From Arthrobacter sp. B3I4 (GTDB lineage Bacteria > Actinomycetota > Actinomycetes > Actinomycetales > Micrococcaceae), in NCBI RefSeq assembly GCF_030816855.1, contig NZ_JAUSYK010000001.1, positions 434,001-498,000 on the forward strand: a stretch of 64,000 nt of DNA, written 5' to 3'. Under the pieces are notes generated by a model, which was given only the letters and a program-made list of their open reading frames with translations, was not told where the DNA came from and did not search any database. Each line of letters opens with the position of its first letter. The first letter of the stretch is position 1. Shown here one piece after another: positions 1-10,623 of this stretch. A program made the translations under genes and the position numbers.

Positions 1-624
1 GAGGCCGTGCGCGACTCCGGGGTCAAGGACCTCACCGTGGTGTCAAACAATATGGGCATCGACGGGAAGGGTCTGGGCGTGCTGATCGAAGCCGGCCAGG
101 TCCGCAAGGTAATCGCTTCCTATGTCGGTGAAAACAAGCTGTTTGCAGAGCAGTACCTGGCCGGCAAACTCGAGGTTGAGTTCACCCCGCAGGGAACCCT
201 CGCCGAGCGTCTCCGCGCCGGCGGCGCCGGCATCCCGGCCTTCTACACCAAGACCGGTGTCGGGACCCTCGTCGCCGAAGGCAAGCCGCTCGCGGAGTTC
301 GACGGCGAAACCTACGTCCAGGAACGGGCCATCAAGGCCGACGTTTCGCTGGTCCACGCCCACACCGCCGACACCGACGGCAACCTGATCTACCGCTACA
401 CCGCCCAGAACTTCAACCCCGTCGTCGCCACCGCAGGCGCCGTCACGGTGGCCGAAGCCGAAGTCATCGTGGAGCCCGGCACACTCGACCCCAACCACAT
501 CGTCACCCCCGGCGTCTTCGTCCAGCGCCTGGTCCAGGCCAGCGACCGGGTCAAGGACATCGAACAGCGCACCGTGCGCCCGCGCGGCGAGACCGCCGAC
601 ACAGCATCCGCCGTCGCCGTCTAA
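1..624 (+). CDS. 3-oxoacid CoA-transferase subunit A (5' truncated)
   Basis: The frame is open from base 1, so the true start lies upstream of the window. The visible 207 residues match the A (alpha) subunit of succinyl-CoA:3-ketoacid / 3-oxoadipate CoA-transferases. They include the glycine-rich [16 protein letters not shown] stretch and the late HTADTDGN segment. The enzyme would move CoA from succinyl-CoA to acetoacetate or 3-oxoadipate. The B subunit follows after 43 bases and a thiolase after that, an order that gives CoA activation and then thiolytic cleavage. Sequence alone does not separate ScoA/AtoD from PcaI. Confidence 0.93.
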   Translation, partial: EAVRDSGVKDLTVVSNNMGIDGKGLGVLIEAGQVRKVIASYVGENKLFAEQYLAGKLEVEFTPQGTLAERLRAGGAGIPAFYTKTGVGTLVAEGKPLAEFDGETYVQERAIKADVSLVHAHTADTDGNLIYRYTAQNFNPVVATAGAVTVAEAEVIVEPGTLDPNHIVTPGVFVQRLVQASDRVKDIEQRTVRPRGETADTASAVAV

Positions 625-667
625 TCACCCCCAAAGCGCTGCCCGACACACTTTTAGGAGAACCACC

Positions 668-1365
<698 letters not shown>

Positions 1366-1369
<4 letters not shown>

Positions 1370-2562
1370 GCCTCAAGGACCAGTTCGGCAAGGACGTCCT
1401 GCTCACCGGCTGGGGGCACAGCCGGTTCGGCAAGCTCACCGACGAGACCCTCGAGTCGCTGATTGTGCAGGTCGCTACCGAGGCGATCGGCAACGCCGGG
1501 ATCGAACCGGGCCAGATCGACGAGATCTACGTCGGCCAGTTCAACTCCGGCATGATGCCGCTGGCCTTCCCGTCCTCGCTGGCGCTGCAGGTCTCGGAGC
1601 AGCTCGCCAACGTGCCATCGACCCGGGTCGAAAACGCCTGCGCCTCCGGTTCTGCGGCGTTCCAGCAGGGCACCAAGTCCCTGCTGGCCGGGACCGCCCG
1701 GACCGTCCTCGTCATCGGCGCCGAGAAGATGACCCACGCCGGGGCCGACGTCGTGGGTGCGGCCCTGCTCGGCGCGGACTACGACATGGCAGGCAAGCCC
1801 TCCAGCACCGGCTTCACCGGCCTTTTCGCCGAGGTCGCGAAGCATTATGAGAAGCGCTACGGCGCTGGCGCAGGGAATCTGTCCGATGTGCTCGGCAGCA
1901 TCGCCGCGAAGAACCACCGCAACGGCGTCGACAACCCCTACGCCCAGCTCCGGAAGGACCTCGGCGAGGAGTTCTGCCAGACCGTCTCGGACAAGAACCC
2001 GATGGTCGCGGATCCGCTGCGCCGCACCGACTGCTCCCCCGTCTCCGACGGCGCCGCCGCCGTCGTGCTCAGCCTCGCCCCCACCGGAGGCGCCACCGCG
2101 CCGGTCCGGCTGGCCGGCTTCGGCCAGGCCAACGATTTCTTCCCCGCCGACCGTCGGGACCCCACCGCCTTCGCCGCGACCCGCGTCTCCTGGCAGCGCG
2201 CCCTGGGTATGGCCGGCGTCGGACTGGAGGATCTGGACTTCGCCGAGGTACACGACTGCTTCACCATCGCCGAACTGCTGATGTACGAGGCCATCGGCCT
2301 GACTGAACCGGGCCAAGGCGCCCGCGCCATCAAGGAAGGCTGGGTCTTCAAGGACGGCAAGCTGCCGGTCAACGTTTCCGGCGGGCTCAAGGCCAAGGGC
2401 CACCCGGTGGGCGCCACCGGCGTCTCCCAGCACGTCATCGCCGCCATGCAGCTCACCGGCACGGCCGGCGACATGCAACTGGCCACAGCGCGCCGGGCCG
2501 CGGTGCAGAACATGGGCGGCGTCGGCATCGCGAACTATGTCAGCGTGCTTGAAGCCGTCTGA
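1366..2562 (+). CDS. SCP2-type thiolase / acetyl-CoA acetyltransferase
   Basis: A 398-residue thiolase-fold protein. The nucleophile is the Cys of ENACASGS; the HDCFT and [14 protein letters not shown] motifs match the SCP-x/SCP2 branch of thiolases rather than the classical FadA/AtoB branch, which has a CxG second cysteine. It should cleave a 3-oxoacyl-CoA with free CoA to acetyl-CoA plus a shortened acyl-CoA. It is translationally coupled to the CoA-transferase B subunit, so the likely substrate is the 3-oxoacyl-CoA made by that enzyme. Some members of this branch are non-thiolytic, so activity is inferred. Confidence 0.88.
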
Positions 2563-2653
2563 GTGCCCGCCCGTGGAGCCGGTGCTTCAGGGCCACCGGG
2601 GGCTCAGGACTAGACTCGGTTCGACCCCATCCAGCCCCACGCGAGGAGCCCCC

Positions 2654-3708
2654 ATGCGCGCCACCATCATCCACGGCCCCGGTGATATCCGGGTCGAAGA
2701 CCGCGACTACCCCACCATCTTGCAGCCCACGGACGCCGTTGTGAAGGTCACCGCCTCCTGCGTCTGCGGCTCCGACCTCTGGCCCTACCGCGGGGTGCGG
2801 CCCACCCATGAGCCGCGCGCAATCGGGCACGAGTTCATCGGCCTGGTCGAAAGTATCGGCGACGCCGTTACGGACCTTGCGGTGGGCGATCTGGTGATCG
2901 CGCCGTTCGTCGTCAGCTGTGGAAACTGCCCGCAGTGCCTCACGGCGTCACCGTCGCCTGCGACCACCTGGCCGGCTGGGGCGGCAAGGACGACACCGGA
3001 CTGCCGATCGAGGGCGGTCAGGGCCAGGCGGTCCGAGTGCCGCTGGCGGACGCGACCCTGGTTAAGGTGCCGGGCGTGACCGAGCCTGACGACGCGCTGC
3101 GCGCCAGCCTGTTGACCCTCTCCGATGTCATGGCCACCGGCCACCACGCCGCCCTTGCTGCGAAAGTAGGTCCCGGCCGGACCGTCGTCGTGGTGGGCGA
3201 CGGCGCCGTCGGCCTGTGCGGTGTCCTGGCCGCCAAGCGGCTGGGTGCTGAGCGCATCATCGCCATGTCCCGGCACGCCGACCGGCAGGCCTTCGCGCGG
3301 GAGTTTGGCGCGACGGACATTGTGGTCGAACGCGGCGAGGACGGCGTCGCAAAGGTCCGCGAACTGCTCGGCGGGGTCCTGGCCGATTCCGTGCTGGAAT
3401 GCGTCGGCACCAAGGAGTCCATGGAGCAGGCGCTGCACAGCGTCCGGCCCGGCGGCGCCCTTGGCTTTGTCGGTGTGCCGACCGGCGGGGGCGAAGTTCC
3501 CCTTCGCTACCTCTTCGACACCAACATCACCATCGGCGGCGGCATGGCCCCGGCACGCACCTACATTCCGGAACTGCTCGCTGACGTGCTGGACGGCAGC
3601 ATCAATCCGGGACGGGTCTTCGACGTCGTGATGCCGCTAGAGGAGGCGCCCGAGGCGTACCGGGCGATGGATGAACGGCGCGCCATCAAGGTCCTCCTGA
3701 CCCCCTAG
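2654..3708 (+). pseudogene. Zinc-dependent alcohol dehydrogenase, split by a one-base frameshift
   Basis: A medium-chain zinc alcohol dehydrogenase spread over two frames. The first frame starts at ATG 2654 and shows the catalytic-zinc Cys38 (VCGSDL), GHEFIG, and three of the four structural-zinc cysteines (CGNCPQC). It loses homology near 2937. The second frame begins with HGVTVACDH, which supplies the fourth cysteine, then continues through the Rossmann motif VVGDGAVGL to the stop at 3708. One missing base near 2937-2941 (CAGTGCCTCACGG, probably once CAGTGCCTGCACGG) would restore one 351-residue protein. This is either a recent lesion or a sequencing error. The substrate is unknown. Confidence 0.85.
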
Positions 3709-3817
3709 CCCGGCCGGTCGGCCGACGCCCGCCCACCGCTTCGGGACGCTCTTGCACTGCCGGGACAGCGGGTCTAGCGTGAGGCGCATCAGCACCCGCA
3801 GCCGTCAAGGAGCCGTC

Positions 3818-4132
3818 ATGGCCAGGTTTGTGCAGATCATCGAATTCCAGTCCTCCCGCCCCGAGGAAATCGAAGCGCTCGGCAGACCCTCCCGGGCGGA
3901 GGGAGGAACCCCGCCGACCTTCCGGCGGCTTGTAGCCACCGCGGACCGCGACCGGCCGGGGACGTACCTCACCATCGTCGAATTCGACTCCTATGACTCG
4001 GCGATGGAGAATTCCAGCCGTCCGGAGACTTCCGAATTCGCGGCCCGGATGGCGGCGCTGTGCGACTCCCCTCCGGTGTTCCGCAACCTGGACGTCCTAT
4101 GGGAGGACGCCGGCGACACAGCGACCGCCTAG
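3818..4132 (+). CDS. Small conserved protein, ferredoxin-like (ABM/EthD-type) fold suspected
   Basis: Encodes 104 residues. The chosen ATG follows an AAGGAG ribosome site; a longer frame extends upstream without one. The body alternates predicted strands and helices (RFVQIIEFQSS, YLTIVEFDSYDSAMENS), resembling small dimeric alpha/beta-barrel proteins of the antibiotic-biosynthesis-monooxygenase superfamily. No catalytic residue can be assigned. The next gene begins ten bases downstream, so the two may be co-transcribed. Function unknown. Confidence 0.7.
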   Translation: MARFVQIIEFQSSRPEEIEALGRPSRAEGGTPPTFRRLVATADRDRPGTYLTIVEFDSYDSAMENSSRPETSEFAARMAALCDSPPVFRNLDVLWEDAGDTATA

Positions 4133-4141
4133 GCGGTCGCC

Positions 4142-6937
4142 ATGCACACCGAACAAGACCACTCCGCGCCTGCCGGCGGAGGGAAGGACAGTTCTGAGCC
4201 GGACACCCACCTGACCGGCGGCGACGGCGTGGACGGTTTCATTCTGGACTTGGCCCAGGCCGGTTCCGCACCGCTCCGCCTGGTCGGCGGCAAGGCGCTG
4301 AATCTCGGCAAGCTCACCGCCGCTGGCCTTCCGGTGCCGGCTGGCTTCTGCCTGACCACGGACGCCTACCGGTTGTCAGCTCCAACCGGCCTGCAGGCAC
4401 TTGCCGCCCGCCTCGACGGCGTTACAGCAGGGGCGTCCGACGGCGGCACCTTCGACGTCGGCGCTTCCGACGCCGGGGCCACTGCAGCGGAGCTCGACGG
4501 ACTGCCGGCCCGGGCGCGTGCGCTGATCGGCGCAGCCGCTGTCCCGCCAGCCGTCGAAGCCGCACTGCGGTCCGCCTACGCCGCCCTCGGGGCGGAGCCG
4601 GCGGTTGCCGTCCGGTCTTCCGCCACCGCGGAGGACCTGCCCTTCGCCAGCTTCGCAGGCCAGCAGGACTCCTACCTGGACATCACAGGCGCCGACGCGG
4701 TTGTGGACGCCGTCAGACGTTGCTGGGCCTCGCTCTGGAGTGACCGGGCGGTGGCGTACCGCTCCGCCAACGGCGTCAGCCACCGGGACGTGGGGCTCGC
4801 CGTCATCGTGCAGGTCATGGTGGATGCCGCTACCGCGGGCGTGATGTTTACCGCCAACCCGGTCACTGGCACGCGGACCGAGACCGTGGTCAACGCCAGC
4901 CCCGGGGCAGGACAGGCGGTGGTCTCGGGCGCGGTGAATCCGGACCAGTTCACCCTCGCCACGGCGTCGGCCGCGGTCCTGCGCCGGGTGCCGGGCGACG
5001 ATGACCCGGAGCGGTGGTGGAGCCTCGACGACCCTGAGCTCGCCCGCTTGACCCGGCTGGGCGACGCCGCGCAGCGCCTCTTCGGCACGCCGCAGGACGT
5101 GGAGTGGGTGCTCGACGCTTCGGACAAGGTCTGGCTGACTCAATCCCGGCCAATCACCTCGCTGTATCCGCTGGAGGATCCGTTCTCTCCCGGGACGCCC
5201 GCTATCGGCGGTGACCCAGACGGTGACCCAGACGGAGGCAAAGGGACGCGGGTCTACCTGTGCGGGACGCTGCTGCAGGGACTTACCCGCCCGATCACGC
5301 CGATGGGGCTCGTGGCCCTGAGCAAGGCACGGAATGACAAGGGACCGTGGCAGTACGCGAACCCGGGGCTGCGCATGTTCGTAGACCTGACGGCAATGAC
5401 GCAGAACAAATGGGGGCGCCGCTACCTGACACAGATGCTCCCGCTCGCTGACGGCAGATCAGCCGCCCTCGTCCCGGAGCTGCTGGCTGATCCAAGGTTC
5501 GCGGTCCGGAAGCACACCCACACAATCCCCGGAGCGACGCCCCACAAGCCCCGGCTCCGGAAGCCCGGCAAGGAGGCCGCCGCCAGCCTGCGCATGGTTC
5601 TGGGTCTGATCCCGGCGATGCTCGGCGCCGCGCTCCGTCCGGAAGCGGAACTTCGCCGCGCTGAGGCCTACGGGCAGCGGCTGGAAGCGGATTTGGTACT
5701 ACCCGAACCGGCCACCGCTCGGCAGCGCCTCGACTACTCAGAGCGGCTCCTGCGACGGACGATCGACGGGCTGATCCAGGCCACCCTGCCCGGCCCCTCC
5801 GTCGGCTACATTATGCTGGCCGTCGCCCGGCGCTTGCTGCGTGGCATTGCCGCGCCGCGGGAACTGGAAGCCGTGCTGCGCGGCCTGCCCCACAACGTGA
5901 CCACAGAGATGGATTTGGAGCTCTGGCACCTGGCGGTGGACATCGGCGCCGACCAGGCCTCACGGGACGCCTTTCTGGCGCGGGAACCGGCCGACCTCGC
6001 GGCAGCCTACCGGGCCGGCCTGTTGCCTGCCGTCGGCCAGGAGGGAGTGCAAGCCTTCCTGGCCCGGTACGGCCACCGCGCGGTGGCGGAGATCGACCTC
6101 GGCATGCCGCGCTGGTCCGAGCAGCCTGACCACATCCTGGGCATGATCACCAACTACCTGCGCGTGGAGGACCCGGAACAGGCTCCGGAGCAACAGTTCC
6201 GCCGGGCAGCGGAACACGCGGAGGAACGGATCCGCAGTCTGGTGGCCCAGGCCGGCACCCGCGGCCGGTGGCGCGCCAGAGCACTCGAACTGTGCCTGCG
6301 GCGGGTCCGGCAGCTGTCCGGCCTGCGCGAGCTGCCCAAGTTCCACATCGTGACGATTCTGGGCGAAATGCACCGCCAACTGCTGCTCGTCGGCGCCGAG
6401 CTGGTGCGTGCCGGCGTCATCGTCGACGCCGAAGATGTGTTCTTCCTGGACTTCGATGAGCTCCGCGTGGCACTGCGGGGAGCCCGGATGCACCCCCTCG
6501 TCGCCAGCCGCCGGCGGTTGTACGACGTCGAACTCCGCCGCCGCCACATCCCGCGCGTGCTGCTCTCCGACGGGACCGACCTGGAAGCAGCCGTGATGGC
6601 GAAGGCGCCACCGTACGGCGCCCTGAGCGGCACCCCCGCCTCGGCTGGCACCGCAACAGGGAGGGTCAGGGTAATCACGGACCCGGTGGGGGCGCGGCTT
6701 GAGCCAGGCGAGATCCTGGTGGCCCCCTCCACGGACCCCGGCTGGACCCCGCTTTTCCTGACAGCGGGTGCCTTGGTCATGGAGATGGGCGGCGTCATCT
6801 CGCACGGGGCAGTCGTCGCCCGCGAGTACGGCATCCCGGCGGTGGTGGGGGTGCCTGATGCGACCACCCGGCTGCGCACCGGCCAGAGCGTCACTGTCGA
6901 CGGCGCGGCCGGCACCGTCCGCGAGCTGCCGGACTAA
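4142..6937 (+). CDS. PEP synthase / rifampicin phosphotransferase-like enzyme
   Basis: A 931-residue protein with the dikinase layout. The N-terminal PEP/pyruvate-binding ATP-grasp domain (about residues 35-345) contains GGKALNLG, VRSSATAEDLPFASFAGQQ and QDVEWVLD. A long central domain (about 370-830) follows, and the C-terminal phosphohistidine swivel domain has its His at residue 888 in GGVISHGAVVAREYG. The central part begins with a GLTRPITPMG segment like the substrate domain of rifampicin phosphotransferases (Rph), though the protein is longer than typical Rph. It may phosphorylate pyruvate or a drug-like acceptor; the sequence does not decide. Residues 358-365 carry a short Gly-Asp-Pro-Asp repeat. 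Confidence 0.8.
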   Translation: MHTEQDHSAPAGGGKDSSEPDTHLTGGDGVDGFILDLAQAGSAPLRLVGGKALNLGKLTAAGLPVPAGFCLTTDAYRLSAPTGLQALAARLDGVTAGASDGGTFDVGASDAGATAAELDGLPARARALIGAAAVPPAVEAALRSAYAALGAEPAVAVRSSATAEDLPFASFAGQQDSYLDITGADAVVDAVRRCWASLWSDRAVAYRSANGVSHRDVGLAVIVQVMVDAATAGVMFTANPVTGTRTETVVNASPGAGQAVVSGAVNPDQFTLATASAAVLRRVPGDDDPERWWSLDDPELARLTRLGDAAQRLFGTPQDVEWVLDASDKVWLTQSRPITSLYPLEDPFSPGTPAIGGDPDGDPDGGKGTRVYLCGTLLQGLTRPITPMGLVALSKARNDKGPWQYANPGLRMFVDLTAMTQNKWGRRYLTQMLPLADGRSAALVPELLADPRFAVRKHTHTIPGATPHKPRLRKPGKEAAASLRMVLGLIPAMLGAALRPEAELRRAEAYGQRLEADLVLPEPATARQRLDYSERLLRRTIDGLIQATLPGPSVGYIMLAVARRLLRGIAAPRELEAVLRGLPHNVTTEMDLELWHLAVDIGADQASRDAFLAREPADLAAAYRAGLLPAVGQEGVQAFLARYGHRAVAEIDLGMPRWSEQPDHILGMITNYLRVEDPEQAPEQQFRRAAEHAEERIRSLVAQAGTRGRWRARALELCLRRVRQLSGLRELPKFHIVTILGEMHRQLLLVGAELVRAGVIVDAEDVFFLDFDELRVALRGARMHPLVASRRRLYDVELRRRHIPRVLLSDGTDLEAAVMAKAPPYGALSGTPASAGTATGRVRVITDPVGARLEPGEILVAPSTDPGWTPLFLTAGALVMEMGGVISHGAVVAREYGIPAVVGVPDATTRLRTGQSVTVDGAAGTVRELPD

Positions 6938-6988
6938 GAGCCCGCCAAGCTACAAACCGCCGTCCGGGCTGGCCGACGCGCCGGGCGT

Positions 6989-6994
6989 TATCTT
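6989..6994 (+). promoter_or_regulatory. Candidate -10 for a leaderless transcript
   Basis: TATCTT ends six bases before the ATG at 7001, and no Shine-Dalgarno sequence precedes that ATG. This TAnnnT-plus-six-base spacing is the usual layout of leaderless mRNAs in actinobacteria. No good -35 is visible. Confidence 0.5.
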
Positions 6995-7000
6995 TAGTCC

Positions 7001-7948
7001 ATGGTGTCAACAGGCCGCGCGGTCCCCGGCGCACCCGAACCGGACCCGGAAGTTTTCGGGTCAGGGCTCATCGACGTTGCTGCCCGGCTGGATGCCGCAA
7101 TAGCCACTGCGGACTGGTTCGCGCTGCCGGCGGGCGCGGTCCGCGGTGAGTTCCAAGCACCCAGCGGGGCCCTGGCCACGCTGAGCATGGGTAATCCGGG
7201 CAATCCGCCGGTTTTGCTGGTCCCGGGCGCCACCGGGTCCAAAGAAGACTTTGCGCTCATGCTGCCCCAGCTTGCGGCCGCCGGCTACTTTGTCCTCAGC
7301 TGCGATATCGCCGGCCAGTATGAATCGGCCGGTGCCGGCCCGGAGCACCTCGTCCCGCCGCGGGAACACTACGGCTACCAGCTGTTCACCGGGGACCTAA
7401 TCGCTTTGCTTGAGGCCGGCACTGGTCCCGCGCACGTGGTTGGGTACTCGTTTGCCGCCATCGTCGCCCAGTTGGCCTTCGTGCAGCGGCCCGAGCTGTT
7501 CCGCAGCCTGACTCTGCTCAGTTGCCCGCCCCACTCGGGCAACTGTTTCCGCGGCGTACAGCGGATCGGGCGGTTTAGCGCTCTGGCGAGCCCCAGGGTC
7601 GGTGCGGCGCTGATGATTTGGGGCATCCGCAGCAATCTCGTCCGCGTCGCCCCCTCCCGGATCCGTTTCGTAAGGTCGCGCTTCCGCCTCACCCGCCGGG
7701 CTTCGGTGCGCGACATCTTCGGTCTGATGCAGCACGTTCCGGACCTGCGTCCGGAGCTGGCCGCTGCGACCCTGCCGAAGTTTGTCGCCGTCGGGGAACA
7801 CGACCTCTGGCCGCTGGCGTTGCACCGCCGCTTCGCGCAGGCAATCGGCGCGAAAATCGCGGTCTACCGCGGCGGCCACAGCCCAAGTGAAACGTCGCCG
7901 CACCAGATGAGCCGGGATCTGATAGCCCTCTACGCCGAGGCCGGTTGA
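7001..7948 (+). CDS. Alpha/beta hydrolase
   Basis: A 315-residue alpha/beta-hydrolase-fold protein. The oxyanion-hole segment is VPGATGSKED; the nucleophile elbow is GYSFA with Ser150. The acid is probably the Asp of VGEHDLWP and the base the His of GGHSPSE. There is no signal peptide, so it should be cytosolic. It has its own leaderless promoter and stands alone between a PEP-synthase-like gene and cspA. Esterase, lactonase or C-C hydrolase activities are all possible. Confidence 0.8.
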   Translation: MVSTGRAVPGAPEPDPEVFGSGLIDVAARLDAAIATADWFALPAGAVRGEFQAPSGALATLSMGNPGNPPVLLVPGATGSKEDFALMLPQLAAAGYFVLSCDIAGQYESAGAGPEHLVPPREHYGYQLFTGDLIALLEAGTGPAHVVGYSFAAIVAQLAFVQRPELFRSLTLLSCPPHSGNCFRGVQRIGRFSALASPRVGAALMIWGIRSNLVRVAPSRIRFVRSRFRLTRRASVRDIFGLMQHVPDLRPELAAATLPKFVAVGEHDLWPLALHRRFAQAIGAKIAVYRGGHSPSETSPHQMSRDLIALYAEAG

Positions 7949-8074
7949 GAGAAGGACGGGGCCGGGGGCCCGGGCGCCGGTCGGGCGGGGATTCCGGAGG
8001 AGCTGGCGCCGGAAGTTAGCGACCCGAAGGACCCGCTTCGGCCGTCACGGGAAATTAAGCCAGCACTCAGACCC

Positions 8075-8103
8075 TTGCACCCGGGCGCCGCGCCCCGTAC
8101 GTT
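8075..8103 (+). promoter_or_regulatory. Promoter of the cold-shock gene
   Basis: TTGCAC (8075-8080), a 17-base spacer, then TACGTT (8098-8103). The predicted start near 8110 gives a leader of about 74 bases before the ATG at 8184. The leader can fold with TCTCC/GGAGA and GGCC/GGCC arms (about 8129-8159). Structured leaders are common on cold-shock mRNAs, where they control stability and translation; that role is inferred here. Confidence 0.6.
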
Positions 8104-8183
8104 GGGGGCAGCGGAAGAATGTCTCCGCAGCCGTTGGCCTTGCATGGCCGCCGGAGATCAGCAGCGTTTCAGAAGGATAAAGC

Positions 8184-8387
8184 ATGGCTACAGGCACAGT
8201 TAAATGGTTCAACGCCGAAAAGGGTTTTGGCTTCATTGCCCCGGATGACGGGTCAGCCGACGTTTTCGCCCACTACTCGGCAATCGCCAGCAGCGGCTAC
8301 CGCTCGCTGGACGAGAACCAGAAGGTCGAGTTCGACGTCACCCAGGGTCCGAAGGGCCCGCAGGCCGAGAACATCCGTCCGCTCTAA
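8184..8387 (+). CDS. cspA: Cold-shock protein, CspA family
   Basis: A 67-residue single cold-shock domain. It starts [10 protein letters not shown] and has RNP1 (KGFGFI) and RNP2 (VFAHY), the nucleic-acid-binding motifs of the OB fold. An AGAAGGA ribosome site precedes the start. It should act as an RNA chaperone in the cytosol, helping translation at low temperature or in stationary phase. The gene is monocistronic, with its own promoter and a strong downstream hairpin. Confidence 0.95.
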   Translation: MATGTVKWFNAEKGFGFIAPDDGSADVFAHYSAIASSGYRSLDENQKVEFDVTQGPKGPQAENIRPL

Positions 8388-8437
8388 ACTTTCAGGAATG
8401 GCCCGCACCGCCGGGCCGTAACTCCTAGAAAACACCG

Positions 8438-8470
8438 CAGCCCCTCCGGAGTACGTATCCGGAGGGGCTG
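8438..8470. terminator. Bidirectional terminator between cspA and the KimA-like gene
   Basis: A perfect 13-bp stem (CAGCCCCTCCGGA / TCCGGAGGGGCTG) with a 7-base loop, GTACGTA. T-rich bases follow on both strands. It lies between convergent genes and probably ends both transcripts. Confidence 0.85.
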
Positions 8471-8478
8471 TTGTGTTC

Positions 8479-10455
<1,977 letters not shown>

Positions 10456-10623
10456 GGTGTCCCTTCCTCCCGGCGCCTCCCTAAAGGGCGGACGCCGCTT
10501 GCTGTCCTCACTTGCGAAGCTAGCAGCGGGCTTTGCGCCGCCCATTACCGGGGCAGGGATATTGATGAATCCTTGACGCCACCCGCCCCAGCTGGACTCC
10601 TGAAGGGATGGAAGAATGACTGC

